From: Tetrapyrgos nigripes
Lineage: Eukaryota > Basidiomycota > Agaricomycetes > Agaricales > Campanellaceae
Assembly (NCBI GenBank): GCA_013368315.1
Contig: JAACJM010000006.1
Coordinates: forward strand, 248,001-312,000
Direction: 5' to 3'
Length of the DNA stretch: 64,000 nucleotides
In this document: positions 19,971 through 31,660 of the stretch, piece by piece
Layout of the letters: each line of letters starts with the position of its first letter
Position numbering within the stretch: the first letter of the stretch is position 1
Notes under the pieces: model-generated
The model's database searches: none
Told to the model about the DNA's origin: nothing
The model's input: the letters and a program-made list of their open reading frames with translations, nothing else
Made by a program: the position numbers and the translations under genes

Positions 19971-21415
19971 CTCCATTGGAGGAAATTACCCCAGATATCA
20001 CCAAATATTGGAATTATGGATGGGATGATGTCAAGATCTTGCGTACTCTTAAGGATGATCATTGCTTTGACACTGAAAAATATGGTCTAGGGTACAAAAT
20101 CTACTTCATGTCTGGGGTATGTTCAGCTAAAGTTCAGACGACATGTATTCTGGGCTGCTGGAGTGAATGATGTTTGGTGTGTTGATCAGCATGATAAGCT
20201 TAAGAAGCATGGCCTGGCACTTCATACTGGTTCGTAAATTAAATTATAGAAACCTGAAGAAATTGTGATTCTGATCAATTTTTGGATTATACTCTAGGCA
20301 AGATGAAATGGCTGAAGGTTTGGTGGACAAACTTAAATCCTCATCTCATATTCCACTATTATCTTGATTGTATAAAGAGTGATGGCTGTAAGTGCAATGC
20401 TTCTAAGGTTATAAACTCCCAATTGAATGTCTGTATTTTAGATGTACCTCTGATTACACAGAGTGACCCAGGCCCAGAAAACTTTTGTTTGGCTCAAGGA
20501 CACTCCTTTATTCGACAGAGTCTTGATCCTTCACTTGAAGGCACATTGCAATATCGATATATGAAGGAAAAAAATAATATCCCTCCAGAGATTGTCTGGT
20601 CAAATCTGCAATGTAACTTTATGCCAGGATTTGAGGACATTTTATCAAACCCCAATGTCGACTACAGCTGTGACAATGCACTTCAATAGTGAGTTTGAAT
20701 TTAAGCAAGAGTCCCAATAAGTGCTGACTCATTTTCCTAGTAATGTATTCAAATGGGTATTTATTCCTTGGTTTCAAGCAGAACTGAATCACTATGTCTA
20801 CCTTGTGAACAATACTGCAAAAAGGGCCCAGAAACACAAGATTTTTCCCCATGGCCCTTCTAATGATATTGATGCCCATCCAGAGGGGTACCATGTATGT
20901 GATTTCAAGGTGAGTGATTCTGTTCTAGCCATTGGTGTAATCTCACCCTAGGTTGGCAGGTTTTGATTGATCCAGAGGGAGATTATATCAAGAGAGCTGA
21001 ACAGCTTTATGCCCCTCCTGATCATGAAGTATTTCAGCTTGTTGATCCTGAATTTCAGCACTGCATCTCAGCTTACCATGTTCAGCTGGATTCACCCACT
21101 ATAACTCGTCACAATGTGTGGAATGTGTATGAGGACTTGCTGTCTATGTTTGAGGCTAACATTCCCCTTGTGGAGACCCTTTGTCTGCAGCCTTATGTTG
21201 ATGACAGGGAGATATTTGTGAATGAATTGTGTGAGGCTCTTCAGTGTGACCTTGGAGATGTCATTGAAGAACTTGTGCCTCTGGGATATAATGAAGAGAC
21301 AGGCTATTTGGGGGGTTTTAATGGAGGCTTAGGCTTAGGTGAAGATCAAGAGGAAGAGGATATAGCAGATGGAGTAGTGACATTCAGTTCAGATGAGGAG
21401 TCTAGTGATGACTAG
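19971..21415 (+). pseudogene. Integrase-core gene with missing middle
   Basis: Exons join in frame across introns 20230-20297, 20388-20441, 20689-20740 and 20910-20959. The product reads NYGWDDVKILRTLKDDH; FWAAGVNDVWCVDQHDKL (first catalytic Asp); KVWWTNLNPHLIFHYYL; PLITQSDPGPENF (second Asp); SLEGTLQYRYMKEKNN and EIVWSNLQCNFMPGFEDIL (candidate Glu); VFIPWFQAELNHYVYLVNN; and an acidic tail to the stop at 21413-21415. These match an uncharacterised basidiomycete family with an rve-like DDE core that I know by its QHDKW and TQSDPG motifs. Between YGLG (20090) and FRRHVFW (20128) about 75-100 residues expected in the family are absent and the frame changes, and no ATG is seen at the start. It may be a transposon-derived gene in decay, although its introns and catalytic blocks are intact. 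Confidence 0.7.
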
Positions 21416-21880
21416 TCCTGTATCCTGTAGTAGCCACATCTGTCAATTTCAATTTCTGAACTGACCTTCTGGGTTGCAATGTTTCTGCGCGATTTTCAGG
21501 ATTTAGACCAGGAGTAGGATGTAGATTTACCATTTTACATGTCCAGGGGAGTTATTTTGGGGAAAATGAGTCCAAAGGCTCTTAAAGTGTAAGTCGTGTC
21601 GCCTGTTACAGTGCGGTACGGCAATTGCCGAAAGATTTCCCGCGGGTCCTTCTGAGCGGTTTTGGGCCGCCGTCTGAGGATAAAAATGGGTTCCGAGTAC
21701 TTCGTCAGCTGACATAGGTGCCATAAATGAAGAATAAAGACCATGAACAAAAAAATCATGCAGAGGAACAACAAAGGAATGTAAAAGACGTGCGAGTACC
21801 TGATTTCCTTTTTTGGGGTTTATGTGTAATAAGCCGCTGACGGCTAAAATCAATCGAACGCTTGTCGAACGCGCGTCCTA

Positions 21881-21940
21881 GCAGACAACCGAATACATTC
21901 CACAGACTCCATATACGTCTGTGGAATGTATTCGATCTGC
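21881..21940. repeat. Perfect 18-bp stem hairpin
   Basis: CGAATACATTCCACAGAC (21890-21907) and its exact complement (21917-21934) are separated by 9 bases. A further GCAGA/TCTGC pair extends the stem beyond a small internal loop, giving a 60-nt foldback. It could be a tiny MITE relic or a small-RNA precursor. Confidence 0.85.
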
Positions 21941-22078
21941 CGAAGAGGCAGAGTAAACATGAGTAAACAGCACATGTATAATAATTTATTCAAAAATCGA
22001 AGTGTCAGGGGTCCTACTGCCTTATTTATGCTCCATCACCGCGCTTATGGTCGCTTAAGTGAGCAAGCCCTTCCTGCT

Positions 22079-22105
22079 TGAGCGGGCCCTTCCTGCTTTC
22101 CATAG
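22079..22105 (-). repeat. Inverted copy of a dispersed repeat
   Basis: These 27 bases are the exact reverse complement of 14899-14925. Similarity continues on both sides with a 30-odd-base duplication inside this copy (GCAGGAAGGGC appears twice in inverse reading), so both belong to a larger dispersed repeat. Confidence 0.75.
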
Positions 22106-22593
22106 GCAAAGGCCTCAAGCAAGCCTCAAATGTCTTTTATAAACATCAATTGACTAGCCGACAGTTTCTTATAGCACGTAGTGACCCTGTAGTAAAAATA
22201 ATAACCAGTTAATGGCAATCTGGGTAGGACTGATGGCACGAGATTTGCTGATTGCTAGGCTTGAACAGGACTGGAGTAGCAATGACTGAAGTGAGAAGAC
22301 ACACAAAGTAAATTGGAACTGCATATTGGGAACTATATATGGGTAAATAAGTAAGCATTACAAGTATCTAGGGGTAGAACATCATGTATTTGTAGAATAA
22401 AACTAGAGAAATCATGAGAAACCATACAATTGAAAGTAAGTAAGAATACTCAGTGATGTTCATGGTGGGTACTAGGTCAGGATATCATGATATGTTTATT
22501 ATGCAAAGAACGAATTAGAACTGTGGTTTTGAAGAAGATTTAACTAGTAGTGATAAATATTAGGGTATCCGCAGGTCCCCGCAGATTTCTGAT

Positions 22594-23408
22594 ACCCGTC
22601 GACCGGCCAGGCTGCGGCATCATCAACTCCACCCTCTGATGCCTCTGGAACCAAGACGACTCGACTCGCTATCATACTACCTTCAGTAATAGGGGTTTCC
22701 TTATTCTGTATCATTCTGATCGTCATTTTCTGGCTGTATCGGCGCAGACAACGACTGAAGGTCCAATCAGCTTCTAGCAAGAGCAAGGTGGAAATTACGA
22801 ATCATGACGAATCATTGCCTTCCCTTACCCCTCGGCCATACGATTTGAAACTCGAAATCTCTATGAATCGACCAGATATCCGCGAACCCTTTCTAGGAGA
22901 ACGAGAATCTATGTGCCGTTCTGACGTGCCTGGCGATACCTCACGCATGAATGCAACAATGGGGCTATTTTCAAGGCTGCCATGGAATCGAACTTGCAAC
23001 ACTTCGGCTCACCCTCATCCATACGAATTGAAACCAGACTATTCCGAGCCGATTCCAAACAGACAAAGCCTCGTTTCTTCCGTTGAGGCTACTTTGCAGT
23101 CTCTTTCCCCACCTATACCCATCAGTAATGCACGACCTCATTCTCATTCCGAATCCTCCATAAGCGTTCGTTCCAAGGCTCCCACCCACACAGAGTCGAA
23201 CTCGACATCACGCCAGCTTCGCCTACAGGAGGAATCAGATCAAATGCGTACATGTCTTTTTGCTCTTGGACGAGATCCCGCTCGTTCTGAAGTAACTCAA
23301 GAGAATATGCGTCGGATGAGGGAGCAAATTGAGAGGTTGGAAATGTTGGTGATGTCGAATTGGGCGAGGGGACTTACGGATGAACCACCGCCGATGCATC
23401 ATGCTTGA
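22594..23408 (+). pseudogene. 5'-truncated copy of the single-pass membrane protein
   Basis: An open frame without ATG runs from a TGA near 22590 to the stop at 23406-23408. It starts in the Ser/Thr-rich stalk (ASSTPPSDASG), has a membrane segment (LAIILPSVIGVSLFCIILIV) followed by basic YRRRQRLK, then a cytoplasmic tail with FSRLPWNR, HPYELKPDYSEPIP, LGRDPARSEVTQEN and a coiled REQIERLEMLVMSNWARG. It parallels the last exon of the gene at 31661-33494 almost throughout. The N-terminal exons (signal peptide and outer domain) are missing. The last residues are DEPPPMHHA, where the intact gene has DEPPPMYHA, so the PPxY motif is lost. Confidence 0.8.
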
Positions 23409-23996
23409 TTGCTCCCAACAATGATTAGATTAGTAAGTCTTACGGATGCTTCGAATTTCCGGTAGACAATGAGAAGCCCGGGTATGGTACGGTATACCTC
23501 AGCTCCTGGGGACTCGGGAGTACTTTACCCTTCACATTCAACGTGCCAGGACTCCGAGTGGGTGACTGAAGCCTTCTTTTAGGCTTCTCCCCGAGCGCTG
23601 CAGCCACATCCCGGATATGTCGGACTTTGACTCCCTGATTTGATCATGGCAAGTCCCGGGCAGGGCGATTGGCCATTGATTGCGCGAAAGAGGTGGACTA
23701 GGAGTAGTTTGGGCTCAATTCATGCGTTGGATACGGCGTACTAGTGAGTACCCGGTGAGTTAAACTCGCTGAGAGACCTAGGTCTATGTAGAACAATTTT
23801 ACTATGCATCGACCAGGGTGCCCAATTTTGCCTTGATTTGTGTTGCGCCGCGATCGTCGTGGCTCCTTCTATTCAAACAGATTTCTCCGAATTTTCAATT
23901 ATTTTCTCACCCATAAAACTGGCCTCCAGTTCATAAATGGAATGAGTAGCGAAGTCGTACGAATTGCAGCTCCAGCCCTCTACAACAATTAACATC
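23409..23996. other. Intergenic stretch
   Basis: Nothing coding. Short palindromic pieces (GGTACGGTATACC near 23485; GGCTTCTCCCC near 23582) are present but no repeat boundaries. Confidence 0.4.
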
Positions 23997-24158
23997 ATGC
24001 GATTAGTCGCTTCTCTCCTCCAAACTCTGTCACTCTTCACTTTGATTATCGGTGGCGTTGCGTCTACCCAACCGTGCCCGTCAACTCTTCCGCAGGCACC
24101 AGAGTCGTCGTCGTCTTCCACCCTCGGCTCCTTAATCAATATCGCCATGAATAGATAA
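23997..24158 (+). pseudogene. Signal-peptide remnant of a small secreted protein
   Basis: Fifty-three codons begin with a good signal peptide (MRLVASLLQTLSLFTLIIGG, VASTQ) and then a short Pro/Ser stretch ending at TAG. The leader matches the pattern of the gene at 24968 (M..xASLxQxLS...GGVAST), so this is probably the first exon of a tandem relative whose later exons are gone. Downstream (24160-24700) I could not find the cysteine-bearing exons. Alternatively it is a very small secreted peptide. Confidence 0.45.
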
Positions 24159-24967
24159 TTGAGATGATTGAAATGATACTTTGGGCCCACCATCTCCTCA
24201 AGCACCATGCTTCGCGGACTCCGGTCTACTAGCTAGTCACAGGTGAGTTAGATTCGCTGTAAATCTTCCAAGTCGTTCCTAGAGGCTGAAGCAAGAATCA
24301 GACAGATATATCATGGCCAATGGCAGTGAAAACCTACATCAATCATAGTGTGCCACAGGACGCAGCTGATTCGGACTGACTAAGGCCTTTGTAGATCACC
24401 GCCGTAAGAATACGAAGATGAGTATTCTTAAGGGCCATCCGTGACCACAAAATCTTTCTTGCTTCGAATCCTATACTTGTTCAACTTCATAGATGAAAGG
24501 TCATCGTTCAGGGGTTCACGGCCTTTACAGATTTGCTGACACAGGTTTTTCACTGAACCTTGTAACTGATTTCAGTCAGCAGGATGATTTGCGTCAAGCA
24601 TGAGGCTGGAGAGATTATAGGTTAAATTGATATTCTCCGCCTGAAGGCGGGAACACTGCGCAGGTGCTGAATCAGCTTTGAGAATACCGGTGACTTTGAG
24701 CTGACCGTTCGTCGAGAATCAAAGGACCTCGTCCCTAGACACTAATTTTACAGCTGTGACTTGGCTGGACGGCCAGTAAAGTATTCAAGTCTGGTGGGAA
24801 GAATTGCAGAGCAACGTGTTCGCCATGGGTTCTTTGAGAGGTAGTTCTATTCTCGAAATTCCCAAAGTTCAAGGCATTTTTGACGCATAAAAGAGAGCCC
24901 TGAGTGCATAATTTTATCAGCAGCAGCAACTCACGGCCCCAGCTCTCGACGTACCAAGCTTACCACA
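24159..24967. other. Upstream region of the secreted-protein gene
   Basis: No gene seen. A CCGCCTGAAGGCGG hairpin lies near 24638-24651. No clear TATA box within 100 bases of the ATG at 24968. Confidence 0.35.
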
Positions 24968-25698
24968 ATGCAATTCACCGCATCTCTTTACCAAGCTCTC
25001 TCTTTCATCGCGTTCGTTGGTGGAGTGGCGTCTACTCCGATGATTGCGACCCCCTACTCTTCAGCTCAGATCACTAGGGTCGTTGACTTCAAGGGTAGTT
25101 CCAATACAACTGCAATCGAGGTAAAGTCCTTCTGCCACATCTATACACGCGTCATTGTCTCTTACAGTCTTTCAGACACGTACTACCGACGCCTTAGGCA
25201 CTGTGTATGTAGCTTGATGATTATGAGTATTCTGAATTTGGCTCATGCCCGACTTCCTCAGCTTGGTCTGCATCGCTCTCAACTTCGCTGGCTGTGTCTT
25301 GATCCAAACCGTCCCCAACGGCATTTGCGTCCCGCTTGGACCAGACTTGAACGACTTTGTCAGTAGCTTTGGCCCAGATGCTGGTCAGCAATGCTTTATT
25401 TTCGCGTACATATATTATTTCCTTCTCTTCCACGATCATTGCGACTGATGAAAACGGGTCTATGTAGCGATCCCGGATGTACTGGTGATAATCGTGGACC
25501 AATTGAATTCCCTGGTGTCTCTGATCTCAGCCAGAGCTTCCTCACTTCCGACGGTAGACTCAATCCACCTTTCAACGATGTAACTTCTTCCTACCAGTAC
25601 GTAATACTGCTCGCCTGACGCTTGCCTGACGCTCCTTCATAACCATTCTCTTCACTGATCTCACCCTGCTCCATCCCAGATGCTTCAATAACGTTTAA
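24968..25698 (+). CDS. Small secreted beta/gamma-crystallin-like protein
   Basis: Five exons (24968-25120, 25176-25204, 25262-25405, 25468-25596, 25680-25698) join in frame to 157 residues; all four introns have GT-AG ends and 50-83 nt length. Residues 1-22 form a signal peptide (MQFTASLYQALSFIAFVGGV). The mature part has CIALNFAGC, GICVPLGPDLNDFVSSFGPD, GQQCFIFADPGCTGDN and ends SSYQCFNNV. The repeated C..(Y/F)...C, FNDxVSSFGP and SSY.C pattern is that of small secreted beta/gamma-crystallin-like proteins of mushrooms, whose role is unknown (extracellular, possibly cell-wall or interaction related). Six cysteines would give three disulfides. The leader exon is duplicated upstream at 23997. 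Confidence 0.75.
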
Positions 25699-28215
25699 TT
25701 CTCTGAATCGTCACCACTTTTGCTTCTGTCCCGCAGGATTGTGAATATATAGGTCAATGAGAAAGGAAATCTCCATTAATATTGATTGGAGCTTGAATTA
25801 GCTGTAAAATGGTGTTCGCAAGTGTAAATACCGGAAATTTAGCCTAAGTACCGAGGTCATTTATGTATGTAGCTCGTTGCTGGGCACAGTGATAGAAATC
25901 TATGAATACACTTTTCATCGATTTATACCAACAGCAATGCAGGTATGTGAGGCTATCGTGCTATCGTGCCGTGGTCCGGACTCGAGCGTGAAACTCCTTC
26001 ACCTGCCACATACTGGAATTTTCCGAGGATCAGCGGATCGGCGTTTCCTGATTTGGTTATCAATGTCATCCGTTTATCGGACGCTTCGGCTACGGGTACC
26101 GTGGACCGTGGTCGACATGATGACGTACGGGTTTATTGAGCGGCATTAACAGGCTGCAAAATTGCAAGGTTTCGAAAAGCACTATGAAGTGAAGAATAGT
26201 AGCGATAAAGTTGTGTGATAGAATGCAGCAGTCTAACTGACATACACGTTCATAGGATATACTTAGATCCATATCTAGTGAATGGTTTACTAACTCGAAA
26301 ACGGCGATCTTCAAAGTTATGGTTCAAACTTCACACTATGAACCATGGATCACCGAGCGGGTGGTAGGATCTCCCGAGTGAGCCCGGCACATTTTTGTCC
26401 CGCACACAGCAAGCGTACAGGTCCAAAAGACTAATGAGAGCTGTTAGGAACTTGATCATCTTTGGAAGAAGGAAAACGAATCAGACAAGTTCGAGTAGAC
26501 TAGGAACCATATAGTACACGCCGTGGCACGCCAGGATCCTCAAAGAGGTCCAGAAGATGCAAAGACTGTATACCGCGGCGCCCATCAAATAAACAGCATG
26601 TCAATGCCATTGGCAAAGATCTATGGCCGTTGCCCCCACTTGACTCATGAAATGGTCATGTGCATGTGTAGCACGCCACAATGTAAGTCGTAAGAGAGAT
26701 CGACGACAATTGGTCGTTAATCTCATGATTGACATGAGCATACTACTTCCATACATAGAAGCAATGGATCAGCGGTTCTGTCTGTCAAGCGCCGATCTTC
26801 TCCCAAAAATCATGCATGTCCTATCGGAGAGAAAGTGGGAAGGGGTATATTTTAAGTAGAGTTACGCATACTCAATGCCAGGTGCCACTCATTGAGACGT
26901 TGGAACGCCGCATGATGGATAGGTGGATGAACGGATGAACGGTTGGACGGTGGATGGATTGACTGGCATCTACATAATAATTAAATCACGCAGGACTATG
27001 TAGTACATAGCACTACTATATACTTACTATACTTATATATAAGCATATGTATACTGGCATGTATGGATTGCGGGGATGGTTCGGGTTTGTGAGTGTGAAT
27101 CATACCTATCTAGAGTATTGTACATCCTTAAGTCTGGGATGTCACTTAGAATTACCATACGTGTAGTAAGTGCAATAGTGATTAGGTACTTATTATACCA
27201 ATAGTCATCTGGGTAGCCTCATAAGAGCAACCTTATTGACGTGGAGGTACCTGTCAACTGACACGCTACGTTCCTAGTGAGGCACCTAGCGACCCAAGTA
27301 CGGCAAGTACGTGCGCAGTCATTACTCCTTGTCCCTAACTCTCCCTCGGATCCGCATAAATATGTAAGATAGCTATCTAACTTGCCATTTCCTCGGCGCT
27401 CGCTCGTTTCGGTTCAAATTTGAAAAAGTTCACGACTGGGCGCATGTTTCACACCGCAGTAACACCTTGAATGCTCAAAAATAAAAGAATGAGTTTACCT
27501 TACGGTAGACTCGAGTACATACAGGGATCCTCTGGAATGGATCTCTTCCGTCGGTCCAATTACCTGTAGTAGGTGAACCTTCTCATAACACCGTAAAGCA
27601 GCGATGTAAGCGCCTCCGCATAAACAGCTTATGACATGACAGAAGATCGTCGATCGCCTTGTTTGTCACGGATTCGCGCTGGCGCTGGAACTGGAGCGCT
27701 CAGAGTCACCGGAGAAGGAATCACTTCAGGTGGGATAGATACCGGCTACAGTTCGTGGAAACTGAGTCTGGCATACATCTGACCAAACAGAACGCTGAAG
27801 AATCTCATTGACAAGCAGGCGGGCATGTACCCGCGATGCCCATGGCCGAGTGTGTGTTCTCATAACTTCTCATCCGATCTGACATATGACGGAAGATAGG
27901 TATCAGCGGACACAGCGAATCCACCGGGCCTGACGGAATATCTATCCTCTTACACACGTACTGGTGTGTCTGGGCTCAGCAAATGCCTAAGGCGGAGATA
28001 AGTAGGATGGATGGATGGAATGGACTTTGCGTCATGCTCACCGAGGACTACCCCGAATGTTAGCGACTGGAAAGGGTAATTAGCTTTCTTACAGCCTCGG
28101 GAAAGCTAAGCCACATGCCGAGAGAAAGTTCCTGATTTCCATTGCCGTTCTTTTTCGGTAAAAGATCTCGCTAAACCCAGCGGCGTCATCGGGGTTTATA
28201 CGAAACGCCGGGCTC
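25699..28215. other. Long intergenic region
   Basis: No supportable gene; short open frames (for example 25877-26149 and 26647-26859) lack splice partners or motifs. A GGATGGATG/ACGGATGAAC minisatellite-like run is at 26915-26965. The 3' part (27900-28200) should hold the promoter of the C2H2 gene. Confidence 0.4.
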
Positions 28216-28223
28216 TATATAAA
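28216..28223 (+). promoter_or_regulatory. TATA box of the C2H2 gene
   Basis: TATATAAA about 98 bases before the ATG, followed by a pyrimidine-rich leader (CAACCTTTCTTCCCTCTGAC), a common fungal promoter layout. The ATG context CCACCATG is favourable. Confidence 0.6.
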
Positions 28224-28320
28224 CGTAGACGATCCTCCCATTCAACCTTTCTTCCCTCTGACTACCCTCCTGCGCTCGTCCCCATACTCCAAGTATCCAC
28301 CCCCATTCCCACCAGCCACC

Positions 28321-30102
28321 ATGTCTACAGTATCCTTACCTAGTATAAACGATATGTTCCCAGGTACGGCCCGTCACTTGTTCATATCCCATGGTTTATT
28401 CATGGCGCATTTCTCGCCCACAGAACACCTGATGCGTCTACCTTCAGCTCTAAGACTAAGGGACGCACCCACACACGGTTCTGACCGTCTCTCAGGTGGT
28501 GCTCTAAGTAGCCCTACCAATTCACGCGCGGGCGCTTCGTCAAAATCGGGAAGAAGTCCTTGCCTCGTGCAGCGTCACTTAGACTCAAACTGCTCGTTCA
28601 ATGTCCTGCGATCCGATCCATCCTCTTCTTCACTCCAGCATATCACCTCCAGCTCTAGTCTTTCCAAGCCTAGAACTGCCGTAGATAAAGTTTCGAATGG
28701 ATCCGCCCCAGCCTTTCGTGTTAACCCCTCCTCGCTTCCTGGCCCGAACTATCATGAATCTGTCAGCTTTTACTCGTCACCCGAGACACGCACCTCATCC
28801 GATGCGATTGCCCCCAAAATCGACTCGTTTCCCTCCCAGCGGTCTGATGATCTCTCTGATAACGGTGACGGTGATGGTGAAGAGAGAAAGCATATCTGTT
28901 CGACGTGTCATAAGCGGTTCAATCGTCCTAGTTCGCTGAGGATACATATGAACACACATACTGGCGCTACTCGTAAGTATTCATGTTCATTCCAGCCCTC
29001 TGTCATTCCTCTTCTCGATTTCCGTCTTTTTCGTTCCTTCCTTTCTGCCTGTTTTCCCATCTTGCCAATCTCACGTTCTTATAATGAAATAGCTTTCCGT
29101 TGCCCATTTCCAAACTGCGGCCGAGAATTCAACGTCAACTCCAACATGCGCAGACATTATCGTAATCACACCAACGGCAGCAACAACAATAGCCCATCTC
29201 TTTCAAACCAATCACAAAATCGATCGACTCAACCGAATAAGGGTCAGCTGTCCCCACTGGCCTCGACTTCTATGTCCGAATCCAGACCTAGATCTCTTTC
29301 TTCCGTGTCTGAAGATTCTTCCTTTCCTCATACCTCTTCCAAACACAAGAGTCTCGAACGCCGAGGTTCTATGTCTACCACCCAACCTTTTGACGTCGAC
29401 AACGGGGTTTTAATTCTTCGTCCGGACTTATATCAATCTACTCTATCCCATCATTCCGTCCATAAGGAGGCGTATACACGCGCATATAGATCCAACTATG
29501 ATCGCAGTCCTTCAACGTCCGACTCTGACGAACCTCGTTCAGACCATGAGTACACGATGGATATCGATACGGACGACGACGCCTACCATTACACTTCCCG
29601 GCGACACTTCCATCCTCGTCACCATGCATATCCCAATGACTCCCGCACCACATCTCGTACTCGCTATCATCACCGCTCCCAGTCTCATTCCACCGAAAGA
29701 GACAGACGTCGACATTCTCCATATTCCAGCCGTCATTCATATGTTCTTCAACCTGTCGGAGAAGACTTTCATGAACTTCCAGTCTATTCTTCTTCGGATC
29801 CACGGTACGACTCGATGACAGCTTCTCCAACGTCTCCAACATTATCGTCATTTCCTTCATCTCCATCGTCAAAGTACAGGAATGGTAGATACAGATATTC
29901 TGAATCAGACGTTCGTTCACTTCCTCGGACTAATGGGAACTCGAACCTGTTACCACCACTACCTCCTCCGCCTCCTTCATTACGTATATCCATATCTGAC
30001 TTGCGTCACCAGTCGCTTTCCCCTTCACCTTCGCCTAATTCGTTCTCGCTCTCTCCTGTATCTGTATCTATGGCGCATACAGCTGCATCGGCGACGAGAT
30101 AG
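28321..30102 (+). CDS. C2H2 zinc-finger transcription factor
   Basis: Three exons (28321-28363, 28424-28972, 29093-30102) give 533 residues; the introns are 60 and 120 nt. Two C2H2 fingers lie side by side across the second intron: CSTCHKRFNRPSSLRIHMNTH and then CPFPNCGREFNVNSNMRRHY (about residues 178-230), linked by TGATPFR, so they should bind DNA as a pair. The N-terminus SLPSINDMFPEH, revealed only after splicing, is a motif I associate with a conserved basidiomycete C2H2 regulator group. The rest is Ser/Pro-rich and probably disordered, with an acidic patch (DTDDDAYHY) and a polyproline run (PPLPPPPPS) near the end. Start choice rests on the favourable ATG context and TATA box. The targets cannot be told from sequence. 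Confidence 0.88.
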   Translation: MSTVSLPSINDMFPGTARHLFISHGLFMAHFSPTEHLMRLPSALRLRDAPTHGSDRLSGGALSSPTNSRAGASSKSGRSPCLVQRHLDSNCSFNVLRSDPSSSSLQHITSSSSLSKPRTAVDKVSNGSAPAFRVNPSSLPGPNYHESVSFYSSPETRTSSDAIAPKIDSFPSQRSDDLSDNGDGDGEERKHICSTCHKRFNRPSSLRIHMNTHTGATRKYSCSFQPSVIPLLDFRLFRSFLSACFPILPISRSYNEIAFRCPFPNCGREFNVNSNMRRHYRNHTNGSNNNSPSLSNQSQNRSTQPNKGQLSPLASTSMSESRPRSLSSVSEDSSFPHTSSKHKSLERRGSMSTTQPFDVDNGVLILRPDLYQSTLSHHSVHKEAYTRAYRSNYDRSPSTSDSDEPRSDHEYTMDIDTDDDAYHYTSRRHFHPRHHAYPNDSRTTSRTRYHHRSQSHSTERDRRRHSPYSSRHSYVLQPVGEDFHELPVYSSSDPRYDSMTASPTSPTLSSFPSSPSSKYRNGRYRYSESDVRSLPRTNGNSNLLPPLPPPPPSLRISISDLRHQSLSPSPSPNSFSLSPVSVSMAHTAASATR

Positions 30103-31660
30103 TCCAGTCGTTTAGCATACATTTTGAAATGTCTCGAGGATTTGGATTCCTTACCCCTAATATGCTCAGCTGCTTACTAGTCGCTGTAAATTACAACCTG
30201 CAGCTCGTCGCCATGGTAAAGCACAATATTAGCGGATGCATAGATGCACCAGAGATCTACCGTATACACACGTACACTACTTACGTGGGTGGCACTGGAT
30301 ATTGATACCGGATACCCGGTGGAGTATCCCTTTGCTCGCACATATTCTACTCGGTACATGATATATTTAGGCATACTCAGTGCTCAGTATCCTACTAGTT
30401 GTTATTCTACGTCAGTATATTCATCTTTTTGTTGACATAGGGCGCATCAAAGGCGCATATAGTATAGATATGTTAATGGGCGACTTTCCAGGTATTGTCC
30501 ACGTATTTCCCGGCGTACTCAGGTATCCTGAGTTCTGATAGACCTACTGACACTGCCATGTATTCATACTTTGGTGCGCAGCAAGATCTGCCTACCATAT
30601 GCGGGAACTGTGCGTTACATGTAATTTGGGGGCTCATTTGGAACCGCCATCGGGCTTCTTGAAGCGGGCATGGCGGGTATCGTGGATGAGCGATGAATGA
30701 ACGTGGATGTTCGTGGATGGTCACCTCAGGCGATCTGGCGAAATCTGGTTATCAGCTATAAAAGGCAACGCCAATCCAGAAATTCTGTTTACGGGGTCGG
30801 GAAAATCCGCCCTTAAAAGTGACTTCAAGGCTGAGAGGATGGATCGGGAGTCGGCATGTTTAACCGTTTTATGTGGTACGTATGATTGCAGCGGCCAACT
30901 GGGCGTACAGGGTTCGCCACACAGCGATATCAACCCTTTTTGAGCCTACCGGAGATATATCCAGGACATTCCTTATATGGCTAACGCGGCGGCACGGAAG
31001 TATGCGGCATTACTGTATATGGCAATACCGCATAGCCCGAACAGACGGATTTCCAGAGAAGGTTTTCGGTAGACTAAAAATGGGTTGTCACCGCTGTACA
31101 AGATTTGGGGATTTCCGGGGTCAAAAGCAAAAGTAAGCACAGAGCAGGGTATGTAACACTTGTGAGGATGACGAACCGCACGAATCCACGATGAACACTG
31201 GACAGCGTGACTTTCAGGTATTATCGACGAGGTTTCTGGTATTGAATGCAAGCGGTGCTCAAAAAAGTGTTGGAGAGTACAATACTATGTAGCGAGCAAG
31301 TTTAGGTTCAAGCCACGTACTTCAGTATATACACGTACTACCCGGAATTTCGTTGATAACATGCACGAGAACTATCAGAGCAGAGTCGATAAAGTCCATT
31401 CGTTGATATACCCAAAATACTTCAAGTCCACTTCTTTGGCACAATCAAGGCAAATTGCCCTGCTTGGGGAATTAAAAGCTTACCAACTATCTTATGATCA
31501 AATCAAGGACTCGAAACCCATTTACAGTACATTGAACGTGAAGGGAGAATACCCCCGAGTCCCAGGAGTTGAGGTACACCGTACTATACCCGGGTATCTC
31601 GGTGTCTACCTGAAAGCATCCACAAGCCGTACTAGTCCGATCATCGTTCGTTTGAAACAA
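30103..31660. other. Intergenic region between convergent genes
   Basis: It separates the 3' ends of the C2H2 gene and the membrane-protein gene. No reading frame is convincing. Palindromic ATACCGGATACCCGG lies near 30302. Confidence 0.4.

Larger units (their letters stand above)
21416..22593. other. Intergenic stretch with hairpin and repeat copy
   Basis: No convincing gene; the minus-strand open frame at 21527-21853 has no recognisable features. It contains the 60-nt hairpin listed separately and, at 22079-22105, the inverted partner of 14899-14925. Confidence 0.4.

Noticed and set aside
24968..25698. Hydrophobin
   Set aside because: A small secreted cysteine protein invited this idea, but the eight-cysteine C-CC-C-C-CC-C pattern is absent; the FNDxVSSFGP and SSYxC pattern fits the crystallin-like group better.
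29438..29920. 160-codon open frame on the minus strand
   Set aside because: It lies antisense to the last exon of the C2H2 gene, in a Ser-rich coding stretch whose codon pattern opens the opposite strand; no motif of its own.
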